A DNA stretch of 8,814 nt from positions 1 through 8,814 of the forward strand of contig JACCVN010000071.1 in assembly GCA_013698165.1 (NCBI GenBank), written 5' to 3'. This DNA is from Parachlamydiaceae bacterium. GTDB taxonomy: Bacteria > Chlamydiota > Chlamydiia > Chlamydiales > Parachlamydiaceae. A program made the position numbers and the translations under genes. A model generated the notes under the pieces. That model did not search any database and was not told the DNA's origin. It worked only from the letters and a program-made list of their open reading frames with translations. The number at the start of each line of letters is the position of its first letter. Position 1 is the first letter of the stretch. Below are positions 1 through 6,584 of the stretch, one piece after another.

Positions 1-617
1 GTTCTAATCTCATTGACTTGACGGTAAATTTTCCCTTCTGTAGTCATCTCAGCAATTTTATTTGCCAGATTTTGAGTCTCAATCTCGCCAAAAGTGATGA
101 TCTCTCCATCTACTAGTACAAGCTCAACTTCTTGCACATGGTCGACCATTTTTCCGTATCGCAATGAACGTGCTCCTGCAGCATTGTTAGCGAGCATTCC
201 TCCAATGGTGGCTCGATTGCCAGTTGAGGTGTCTGGACCCAATCGATACCCTTGACCGGCAAGCGCATTATTTAAATCATCTTGGATGACACCTGGTTCA
301 CAAATGACAAATTCCTGATCGTAATTAATTTCGAGAATATTAGTAAAATGCCTTGAGAGATCAATTATCAGACCATGCCCAAGACATCCCCCAGTAATCC
401 CTGTGGCTGCACCTCTGGGGACAACCGAAATAGAATGTTGTTTAGCGATCGCTAAAATTGTGAGTAGGTCATCGAGATTTATTGGAGAACAAATGCAAGT
501 GGGCTCCACTTCAAAGATCGAAGCATCGACACTATAAGCCACTTTGGTGGCTTGATCAAAGTGTACTTCGCCGGCAACTTGTGTTTTAAGATCCTTTTCT
601 AAATCCAGAACTGACAT
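1..617 (-). CDS. FAD-linked oxidoreductase (GlcD/YdiJ-like), N-terminal part, runs off left edge
   Basis: Partial gene: 205 codons from an ATG at 617 to the window edge with no stop. The start is the first ATG after an in-frame TAG in the 15-bp gap to astB; I see no clear Shine-Dalgarno, so it may depend on translation of astB. The N-terminus matches the PCMH-type FAD-binding domain of glycolate oxidase GlcD and of large FAD plus Fe-S proteins such as YdiJ. The diphosphate-binding loop PRGAATGITGG is at residues 67-77 and the second conserved block (GNRATIGG, NNAAGARSLRYGK, VDH) at 133-160. The opening region (GEVHFD, then YSVDASIFEVEP) is typical of the roughly 950-1000 residue FAD/(Fe-S) fusion proteins, so the hidden part may carry FAD-oxidase C and Fe-S domains; that is inference. 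Family members oxidise 2-hydroxyacids such as D-lactate, glycolate or D-2-hydroxyglutarate; the substrate cannot be read here. Confidence 0.9.
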   Translation of the reverse strand, partial: MSVLDLEKDLKTQVAGEVHFDQATKVAYSVDASIFEVEPTCICSPINLDDLLTILAIAKQHSISVVPRGAATGITGGCLGHGLIIDLSRHFTNILEINYDQEFVICEPGVIQDDLNNALAGQGYRLGPDTSTGNRATIGGMLANNAAGARSLRYGKMVDHVQEVELVLVDGEIITFGEIETQNLANKIAEMTTEGKIYRQVNEIR

Positions 618-632
618 TAATTTCTACATTTG

Positions 633-2024
633 TTAGAACTGTGGGCCGGTTTGAAATTCATAAATGGCACCGGTATTTAGCATTTGAGTCAATGCATCCA
701 AAGCATCGCAGGATTCGATATGCAGTTTTGGATCAAAAAGATCATTAAGATGCAACCTATCGCGATAATGCTTATTGATCCATTCCTTAAGTTTCTTGTA
801 AAGCCTTTCGTTAAGCAGAAAATTAGGATTTACTGCAGCAAGTTCATCTTCACCAAGTACAACACGCAACCTTAGACATGCTGGCCCGCCGCCATTGCGC
901 ATACTTTCGCGAATATTGATGTAGTGAACTTGTAATATTGGATTTACCGGATCCTTAATCATATCTTCTAAAAACTTAAATACTGAAGGTGTGGTTTTAC
1001 ATTCCATAGGTGCAAATAAAGCCATGCTATTATCGGGAAGAGTAAGCAGTTGGGAGTTAAAAAGATAAGAGCTAATCGCATCAATTAGGGGAACTTGACT
1101 TTCCTTTACCTTGATAAAAACCATATTTGTCATGCAAATGTTTCTCACTTTAGAATGAATCTCTTCCAAAGCCGTCTCATTTTCAACAAAAGCAAATTCA
1201 TGGAAGAAAAGAACATTTTGGTTTCCAACAGCAATCACATCATTATGAAAAACACCGGCATCCACTGCCCTTGGATTTTGTTGAACAAATATTGTCACAT
1301 CCTTTGACAAGCCATTTAAGCGAGCAATAGCCTGAGAAGCCTCAAAGGTTTGACGCGCAGGATAGAGTTTGGGCAAATAGATATTAGGCTTTAAGGCATT
1401 CCTTCCATAAACAAATAGATGAACGCCTGAACCGGCATGGTTACTGGAGAATCGTGTATGATTGGCGGCACCTTCATCGCTAAAATTTTGATTGCACGGC
1501 AACGGTGAATGATGTGTGAAATGTCGAGGTTCACTGAAAATGATTTTCAGCAACTTGTCTGTCATAGGTGTTTCAATCTCCCGATGAAATTTAGTCACCA
1601 GATTTGCTACGGTAAAGTTTACATGACCATCTAAAGTGTCTGTGGATGGCACCACAGTCGCAGAATTTGCTGCCCACATGGCTGAAGCTGAACAAATGAG
1701 ATAAAATATTTCAGGGTTAACTTGGTGGACTTTCTGCAGGATTTCTGCATCTGTACCCCGATAGCCTAACTTTTTTAAAATTTGTATATTCGGTCTCTCC
1801 TGGGGCAGGAAAAATCCTTGAGGAATCCCTAACTCGACAAAACTCCACATTTTCTCAAGGCCCTGTAGCGCGGCAGCACGTGGGTTGGATTCGGTCTGTT
1901 TGTTTTGAATAGAGGCGACATTGCCATAGGCCAATCCACTATAGTTATGTGTGGGGCCAACAATTCCATCAAAATTTACTTCGAAGCTACTATAAGTTGC
2001 CTCTGCATTATTGGGATTTTTCAT
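633..2024 (-). CDS. astB: N-succinylarginine dihydrolase
   Basis: AstB hydrolyses N2-succinylarginine to N2-succinylornithine, two ammonia and CO2 (second AST step, cytosolic). The sequence follows E. coli AstB as I recall it along nearly its whole length, beginning at FEVNFDGIVGPTHNYSGL. The catalytic triad of this amidinotransferase-fold family is visible: Glu184 in DEGAANH, His260 in FHNDVIAV and Cys383 in GGGPACLRLRVV (numbered from the ATG at 2024, 463 aa). These correspond to E174, H248 and C365 of the E. coli enzyme. The same frame opens 15 bases earlier with a TTG at 2039 (468 aa), overlapping the end of astD. I prefer the ATG, 5 bp after the astD stop; neither has a strong Shine-Dalgarno. 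The protein is about 16-20 residues longer than E. coli AstB, mainly through an N-terminal tail and small loops. It is tightly linked to astD and the following FAD oxidoreductase. Confidence 0.96.
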   Translation of the reverse strand: MKNPNNAEATYSSFEVNFDGIVGPTHNYSGLAYGNVASIQNKQTESNPRAAALQGLEKMWSFVELGIPQGFFLPQERPNIQILKKLGYRGTDAEILQKVHQVNPEIFYLICSASAMWAANSATVVPSTDTLDGHVNFTVANLVTKFHREIETPMTDKLLKIIFSEPRHFTHHSPLPCNQNFSDEGAANHTRFSSNHAGSGVHLFVYGRNALKPNIYLPKLYPARQTFEASQAIARLNGLSKDVTIFVQQNPRAVDAGVFHNDVIAVGNQNVLFFHEFAFVENETALEEIHSKVRNICMTNMVFIKVKESQVPLIDAISSYLFNSQLLTLPDNSMALFAPMECKTTPSVFKFLEDMIKDPVNPILQVHYINIRESMRNGGGPACLRLRVVLGEDELAAVNPNFLLNERLYKKLKEWINKHYRDRLHLNDLFDPKLHIESCDALDALTQMLNTGAIYEFQTGPQF

Positions 2025-2029
2025 CTTTT

Positions 2030-3538
2030 TTAAACCCAACTTTCTTTATTAAAGTGCAATCCCGGTGCTAGCTTGGCAGGTAATTTCCCAAGAGGTCTCT
2101 CTAAAGAGGCCACAGGATAGTTGCAGTAATCCACAGCAAAATATGCGCTTGGTCGATAGTTTCCACTTTTTCCAATTCCACCAAAAGGTGCATGACTACT
2201 AGCGCCTGTCAAAGGCATATTCCAATTAATGATGCCCGCTCTGATGTCTCTATAAAATTCGTTATATTGCTCGCGGCTATCACTTAGTAGGCCTGCTGAC
2301 AAGCCATAAGAGGTGTTATTTGCCTCTCTGATGGCAGCCTTAAAATCATCAACTCTGATCATTTGAAGCAATGGTCCAAACAATTCCTCGTCAGTTTTTT
2401 CTGTCGCATTTGTAATATCGATAAGGCCCGGAGTTAAGAAAGCACCTCCAGTGTGCAATAGGCGCATAGGAATAATTTGCTGTGCTCCATTGTGCAGAAG
2501 CCAATCTTGCCGCTCCAGAAGGTGCTTTGCAGCTGCCGTACTAATAACCGGCCCCATAAATGGCTCTTCCTGGTCTTTGTAACTGCCCAATTTAATTCCT
2601 TGAACCATTGCCTTAAAGATCGTAAGAAAATTATCACCCACATTGCCTTTAGGAATGATCAACCTTCTGGCACATGAACAGCGCTGGCCGGAGGTGAGGT
2701 ATGCGGATTGTATTGTCAGATAGGCAGCCGCGACAAAATCTGAAACATCGCCAATAACTAAAGGATTATTTCCACCCATTTCTAACGCCAGGATCTTTTC
2801 GGAATGCTGAGCGCAGTTTTCTGATAACCATTGCCCCGTTTTCCAGCTACCGGTAAAGAAGAGAGCATTGATCCCGGGATGTACAGCTAATAACTGGCCG
2901 GTATCGCGTGCACCTTGGAGAAGATTAATTGTGCCAGGTGGTAAACCAACTTCTGCCCAGATCTTAAAAATTGTTTCGGAAGCAAAAGGCGTCAGTTCAC
3001 TCGATTTAAAAACAACCGTGTTTCCCGCTAAAAGTGCAGGAATGATATGTCCGTTTGGCAGATGACCCGGAAAATTAAAGGGCCCTAAAATTGCTACAGC
3101 GCCATGAGGCCGGAAGCGTGTTGATGACAATGCGTCATTAATCTCTTTAGAAGCTAAGGAGGCTCTCTGTTCTTGGGCTTCAATAGAGATTTCGACTTTA
3201 TTGATCATGCTGGACACTTCTTCTAGCGATTCCCAAAGAGGTTTACCCATATCCATGGATATCGCTTCGGCAACCTTGCTCTTTTCATTTTTCAGTAATG
3301 ACGCAAAAGACTGCACAAGTGTTGTTCTTTTAGAATAGGGGGTGTTGCTCCAGACCTCAAACGCTTTGCGTGCGCTCGCTACTGCGATATCGACATCTGC
3401 GGTAGAAGCTGCGTTGCCCTGCCAGATAAGTTCGCCATTTGCAGGATTGTGAGAAGTAAAACTTGGGCCTTTTGCAGCGACCCATTTTCCATTTATGTAG
3501 AGACTTTTATCTGAAAGCACAGTAAGCACCTCATGCAT
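2030..3538 (-). CDS. astD: N-succinylglutamate 5-semialdehyde dehydrogenase
   Basis: AstD oxidises N-succinylglutamate 5-semialdehyde to N-succinylglutamate with NAD+ (fourth AST step). It is a full-length aldehyde dehydrogenase of the AstD branch (502 aa from the ATG at 3538). Visible motifs are the oxyanion Asn155 in GPFNFPGHLPNGH, Lys178 of the cofactor site (VVFKSSE), the Rossmann turn FTGSWKTG at 228-235, the general base Glu253 (LALEMGGNNP), the nucleophile Cys287 (SGQRCSCARR) and EELFGP at 384-389. GPFNFPGHLPNGH and the SGQRCSCARRL context favour AstD over other ALDH families. A GTG two codons upstream (3544) is in frame, but the weak SD AAGAG sits about 5 nt before the ATG and overlaps that GTG, so I chose the ATG. 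A 60-bp gap separates it from astA, the longest gap in the block, with no obvious terminator. Confidence 0.96.
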   Translation of the reverse strand: MHEVLTVLSDKSLYINGKWVAAKGPSFTSHNPANGELIWQGNAASTADVDIAVASARKAFEVWSNTPYSKRTTLVQSFASLLKNEKSKVAEAISMDMGKPLWESLEEVSSMINKVEISIEAQEQRASLASKEINDALSSTRFRPHGAVAILGPFNFPGHLPNGHIIPALLAGNTVVFKSSELTPFASETIFKIWAEVGLPPGTINLLQGARDTGQLLAVHPGINALFFTGSWKTGQWLSENCAQHSEKILALEMGGNNPLVIGDVSDFVAAAYLTIQSAYLTSGQRCSCARRLIIPKGNVGDNFLTIFKAMVQGIKLGSYKDQEEPFMGPVISTAAAKHLLERQDWLLHNGAQQIIPMRLLHTGGAFLTPGLIDITNATEKTDEELFGPLLQMIRVDDFKAAIREANNTSYGLSAGLLSDSREQYNEFYRDIRAGIINWNMPLTGASSHAPFGGIGKSGNYRPSAYFAVDYCNYPVASLERPLGKLPAKLAPGLHFNKESWV

Positions 3539-3598
3539 GTACACTCTTAAGATTAAATTATCACGAGCACAATCGGAAAATTTAACCTCAACAGTGCA

Positions 3599-4600
3599 CT
3601 AGTGTATAGAAACATAATGGATGATATCGCCAACATTAATATTTAAAGAGCTTGCGACTGTATCATCGATGCAGACAAGATCTTTGGCATACTGGTCTAA
3701 ATGTCCGTAACAAGCACGAAAATCAAAACTGCTATTGCTTAAGATCCAAGTCTCTGCGGTATTTTCAGGACTGGCAATTTTGCCAACGATTGCGGTTTGA
3801 CGTTGTTTAACAGTTCTAACATTTGTAAGCTCTGTGCTAACTATCGGTCCGGCATCATAAAGGTCAAAATGTTCACAAGTAAATCCTTCACCTTCAAGCA
3901 TTTTTAATGCAGGCAAACTATTGGGATGGGACTTTCCAATGACTTCTTGAGCTTCAGGGGGTAGCAGGCTTATATAGATAGGGGTATGGGGAATAAAATC
4001 GGGAATTGTTTTTTTATCACTCTCTTGCATTTTTAAAAACACTTCATAATCCATATTGAAAAAATGCCTTCCTACACTTTCCCAAAATGGAGATCTGTTG
4101 TTCTCTACAAAACCCCGGAGATTTGCAATGACTGTCTTGGTAAACAGATTTGGAAATCGCGCCATAAACATCAGCCGGCTGATAGACAGCAATCTTCCAA
4201 GGCTCCCTTTCCGAAATTCCGGCGCAACGAAAAGTGAGCAAAGCATTGAGGGGCCAGCATAGGGTTTGGTCCGCTTGAGCATTTTTAATTCATTAGGTTC
4301 TTGAGTCACAGGATCAATCACATGTTCAAATTGAACTTCATAGTAATCATCAGGTTCATCAATTCCGGTTTTGGCATAAATCGCACTGCAACCTCCAATA
4401 CGCCCAGAGTTTTCAAGAACAAAAAAGAATTTCCGATTGATGCCAATAGACCCATCTTTAAAAGCCTCTATGGAGTCGATGATTTTTTTGTGGAGGAGTT
4501 TCGGATCATGGGGTAGTGATATGATGCCTAGGCCGCTCTTTGCCACAAGTTCTACAATCTTTTCTTCGTCTTCTAACCGTACGGGGCGAATGATGTTCAT
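3599..4600 (-). CDS. astA: arginine N-succinyltransferase
   Basis: AstA transfers succinyl from succinyl-CoA to the alpha-amino group of arginine, the committing step of the AST pathway. At 333 aa it is close to E. coli AstA (344). It aligns by eye from the N-terminus (IIRPV, then SGLGIISLPHD at 22-32) through the acyl-CoA binding GNAT-like block LCSLFVAPEFRKG (120-132) and RLMFMARFP (142-150) to SPFWESVGRHFFNMDY (170-185). The C-terminal part contains IGKSHPNSLPA, whose His225 matches E. coli His229, the proposed catalytic residue. The ATG at 4600 lies 2 bp after the aminotransferase stop. An AAGGA Shine-Dalgarno lies within the end of that gene, 9 nt from the ATG, so the two are probably translationally linked. 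Only one astA-like gene is present, unlike the aruF/aruG pair of Pseudomonas. The subunit type (arginine versus ornithine preference) cannot be settled by eye. Confidence 0.95.
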   Translation of the reverse strand: MNIIRPVRLEDEEKIVELVAKSGLGIISLPHDPKLLHKKIIDSIEAFKDGSIGINRKFFFVLENSGRIGGCSAIYAKTGIDEPDDYYEVQFEHVIDPVTQEPNELKMLKRTKPYAGPSMLCSLFVAPEFRKGSLGRLLSISRLMFMARFPNLFTKTVIANLRGFVENNRSPFWESVGRHFFNMDYEVFLKMQESDKKTIPDFIPHTPIYISLLPPEAQEVIGKSHPNSLPALKMLEGEGFTCEHFDLYDAGPIVSTELTNVRTVKQRQTAIVGKIASPENTAETWILSNSSFDFRACYGHLDQYAKDLVCIDDTVASSLNINVGDIIHYVSIH

Positions 4601-4602
4601 GA

Positions 4603-6012
4603 TTATTGATCCTTAAAACCCTGTTGCTGATCTGTTAAAGTCTCTTCAATAATCTCACAAGCCCTATCAATATCTTCAATCATTAGAACTCCTAAGGGAG
4701 GCAAAAGACGGATGCGCATAGGATCGGAACCTGCAGTAAAGCAAATAAGACCAGCATCAAAAAGAGAGTTGGCCATTTTTGTAACCCAAGCGACTTCGCC
4801 ACCATAGGGTGTAAAGGCGATCATTCCTCCTATACCAAAAGGCCCCTTAATTAAACTTGGATGTCTTTTGGCGATAGCTTCCAGCTTAGAAACAAAGTGA
4901 TTATGAAATTTGGAAATTTTCCCTTCAGGGCCATAAAACCCCCCTTTTAATAAGGTTTCCAGGGTCATCGTAGCGGTGCGTATGGCTACAGTGCTAGAAG
5001 TAAAAGTCTGGCTAAGAAGCCCTGCTCGCGGAGTATATTCATCGCTAAACAAAGTTGCACACACCACAGACATTTTTCCGATAGTGCAGATATCAACATA
5101 CTCACTCAAATTGAAATACTGATAGGCAAAAAGTTCCGGCAATCGCCCAAATGTTTGGACTTCGTCAACAATCACTGCAATATGATGTTCCTTCAGAACT
5201 TGCATTAAGCCAACAAAGAACTCTCTGGGAGCACAATTGAATCCACCTTCTCCCTGAACCAGCTCGAAGACCATGGCCCCATACTGCGCGGGATATCGAA
5301 GAAGATACTTTTTGAGTGCAAACAGAGCGTCTTCAGTTGATTTCTCAGGGTTTTTACTGTCAAAAAAAGGTACATAATCAACATGCATTGAAGAAGGTAG
5401 TCCTTCACGCATAATAGCCTTGTCGGTCAGTTGCGCTAAAGACATTGTTCGTCCTGCAAAGCAATGCTCAAAGGCTAAAATTCTGTAGGCAGGCGTTTTT
5501 TTCTGAAAGGCGATTTTCAATGCGTTTTCTACCGCCATCGCCCCTGATGTTGTCAGGAACGCGTGGGGGAGTTTCGATGCATCTCTAAGGATCTTTAATA
5601 GCTCTAAGGAATCCTCATTTTGCTGCAGGTGACCTTCCATGATGGTATTGCTAATTGCCCCATCAATACTCGCTGAGATTACTCCCGGATGGCTGTGCCC
5701 AAAAAAATGCACTCCAATGCCGGTGATAAAATCATATTTCACGCTGCCATCACAAAGTTCTACAAGTGCACCTCTGCCAAGACCGCTTCCAATATAAGGG
5801 TAGCGCAACTTTCCTCCGCGACAAGCTGCTAATTCGTTAAGAAGCTCTCCATAGCTTTGCTTAAGGTCTGAATCGGGCTCTTTAATACCTGTGATCTTAC
5901 ATGTTTCTTCTTCGACTGCTTCCAATAAAAGTTGTTTTGCTTTTTCAACTTTCGGATGCTTCCATAAACGGTTACCATAATTCTGAGAGCGATTTTCTTT
6001 TTCTTCGGTCAT
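4603..6012 (-). CDS. class III PLP-dependent aminotransferase, AstC position
   Basis: Fold-type I, class III aminotransferase of 469 aa, probably acting as the succinylornithine transaminase of this pathway (succinylornithine + 2-oxoglutarate to succinylglutamate semialdehyde + glutamate). That role is inferred from its place as first gene of the ast block. Core residues are present: TSGAMAVENALK (155-166) for the PLP phosphate loop, HCFAGRT (183-189), E-LVQGEGG (250-257), the PLP-binding Asp283 in IVDEVQTFGR, and the Schiff-base Lys313 in TIGKMSVV. It is about 60 residues longer than E. coli AstC (406), mostly at the N-terminus. Around the lysine it lacks the usual AKALGGGFP pattern of AstC/ArgD. 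GKMSVVCATLFSDE looks closer to L-lysine 6-transaminase type enzymes, so other omega-amino substrates are possible. The start is well supported: SD AGAGAGGA at 6018-6025, 5 nt before the ATG. Confidence 0.9.
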   Translation of the reverse strand: MTEEKENRSQNYGNRLWKHPKVEKAKQLLLEAVEEETCKITGIKEPDSDLKQSYGELLNELAACRGGKLRYPYIGSGLGRGALVELCDGSVKYDFITGIGVHFFGHSHPGVISASIDGAISNTIMEGHLQQNEDSLELLKILRDASKLPHAFLTTSGAMAVENALKIAFQKKTPAYRILAFEHCFAGRTMSLAQLTDKAIMREGLPSSMHVDYVPFFDSKNPEKSTEDALFALKKYLLRYPAQYGAMVFELVQGEGGFNCAPREFFVGLMQVLKEHHIAVIVDEVQTFGRLPELFAYQYFNLSEYVDICTIGKMSVVCATLFSDEYTPRAGLLSQTFTSSTVAIRTATMTLETLLKGGFYGPEGKISKFHNHFVSKLEAIAKRHPSLIKGPFGIGGMIAFTPYGGEVAWVTKMANSLFDAGLICFTAGSDPMRIRLLPPLGVLMIEDIDRACEIIEETLTDQQQGFKDQ

Positions 6013-6071
6013 GTGGATCCTCTCTTATCGAATGCGCAGACAGTTTGATGGCTCAGTTGTATTGACCAGAA

Positions 6072-6098
6072 ATTATCAAATGAAAAATTGATATGCAA
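6072..6098 (-). promoter_or_regulatory. tentative promoter of the ast block
   Basis: On the minus strand upstream of the aminotransferase there is GATAAT (6072-6077) preceded by TTGCAT (6093-6098) with a 15-bp spacer. The -10 is a five-of-six match; the -35 and the short spacer are weak. The 5' leader would be roughly 50-60 nt. It overlaps an inverted repeat. It was found by eye only. Confidence 0.3.
6074..6093. repeat. inverted repeat TATCAA-N8-TTGATA, possible operator
   Basis: A perfect 6-bp inverted repeat with an 8-bp A/T-rich spacer covers the proposed -10 of the ast block. Its size and position suit a dimeric repressor site, but short A/T palindromes arise easily in such sequence. It does not fit the ArgR box well. 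Confidence 0.35.
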
Positions 6099-6161
6099 TT
6101 GATTATTAAAACTTAAGAGAATGTTAGGGGATAGATTTAAATGCAGTGAACGAGGCGCCAC

Positions 6162-6229
6162 ATACCTAGATAATTCTGAAGTGTGCACATACCCTAAGAA
6201 TGAATTAAATTTGTAATAAATCTAGGTAT
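6162..6229. repeat. 10-bp perfect inverted repeat pair (arms 6162-6171 and 6220-6229)
   Basis: ATACCTAGAT at 6162-6171 has its exact reverse complement ATCTAGGTAT at 6220-6229, with 48 bases between them. It lies in the divergent intergenic region ahead of the 68-residue gene. The pairing interleaves with a second inverted repeat (6184-6194 with 6232-6243), so as RNA the two would form either alternatives or a pseudoknot. As DNA they look like a cluster of sites sharing an ACATACC-like core, which also recurs directly (CACATACC at 6159-6166 and 6186-6193). The function is unknown. Confidence 0.6.
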
Positions 6230-6243
6230 TGGGGTAATGTGCA
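6184..6243. repeat. imperfect inverted repeat pair (arms 6184-6194 and 6232-6243)
   Basis: TGCACATACCC at 6184-6194 pairs with GGGTAATGTGCA at 6232-6243 apart from one bulged base. A further 7-bp pair, AATTCTG at 6172-6178 with CAGAATT at 6242-6248, would extend the same fold outward. The right arm ends 26 bases before the start codon of the 68-residue gene, close enough to affect its expression either as an operator or as a leader RNA hairpin. Confidence 0.5.
6211..6238 (+). promoter_or_regulatory. tentative promoter of the 68-residue gene
   Basis: TTGTAA (6211-6216) and GGTAAT (6233-6238) are separated by 16 bp, each matching four of six consensus positions. The site is embedded in the inverted repeats described for this region. 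If real, the leader would be about 25 nt. The support is weak. Confidence 0.25.
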
Positions 6244-6269
6244 GAATTTAACCTTGTTGAAGGGGGAGT

Positions 6270-6476
6270 ATGAAGCGCAGCCTAAATAAAAGGATCGTGG
6301 ATCATTTAGCTAAAAATCATACTTGCTATATTTTAATCACCTGCAATTCTGCAGAGGCAGATGGAAATATGCAAGTTGAAATGACTTATGAAGGCGATCC
6401 CGCGCTCGCTGCTTGCCTTCTTCAAGGCGCACAAAACATGATAGACGAACAGGTAAGTGCTGCACTATTGTCATAA
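6270..6476 (+). CDS. small conserved-looking hypothetical protein (68 aa)
   Basis: I do not recognise a named family. The gene is the only plus-strand gene in the window, divergent from the ast block. It has a purine-rich ribosome binding site (AAGGGGGAG at 6260-6268) right before the ATG, which argues that it is translated. The 68-residue product is soluble and has no signal peptide or membrane segment. A basic N-terminal helix (KRSLNKRIVDHLAKNH) is followed by a likely beta strand (TCYILITCN), an acidic turn (SAEADG), another strand (NMQVEMTYEGD) and a C-terminal helix (PALAACLLQGAQNMIDEQV). That gives a compact alpha-beta-beta-alpha outline. Cysteines are at 19, 25 and 49. The composition looks like real protein, not chance coding. 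It resembles small chlamydial hypothetical proteins in style, but I cannot confirm this without a search. Confidence 0.75.
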   Translation: MKRSLNKRIVDHLAKNHTCYILITCNSAEADGNMQVEMTYEGDPALAACLLQGAQNMIDEQVSAALLS

Positions 6477-6550
6477 AATTAGTGCAGACCGCATTTTCTC
6501 TATCTCCCTTGTCCTCTTGAACTTTGCACTTCTAAGGCCTTTGGCTATAG

Positions 6551-6566
6551 TTGAGTCGCAACTCAA
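6551..6566. terminator. weak hairpin between convergent genes
   Basis: TTGAGT-CGCA-ACTCAA forms a 6-bp stem with a 4-base loop in the 108-bp gap between the 3' ends of the 68-residue and 647-residue genes. It could act in both directions, but neither side has the T run expected of an intrinsic terminator, so this is a low-confidence call. Confidence 0.2.
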
Positions 6567-6584
6567 ATCCAATAAAATTCAGAA

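Noticed and set aside
684..1307. Short plus-strand reading frames within astB
   Set aside because: astB is unmistakable on the other strand, and these frames show no family motifs.
3539..3598. Separate promoter or terminator in the astA-astD gap
   Set aside because: I found no hairpin with a T run and no paired -35/-10 with acceptable spacing. The gap is compatible with read-through.
6074..6106. ArgR box for arginine control of the ast block
   Set aside because: The sequence has A/T-rich symmetry but not the TGAAT-N4-ATTCA core; the match is no better than expected in AT-rich DNA.
6534..6566. Bidirectional intrinsic terminator between the convergent genes
   Set aside because: A 6-bp stem exists but no T run follows on either strand, so it is kept only as a weak hairpin.
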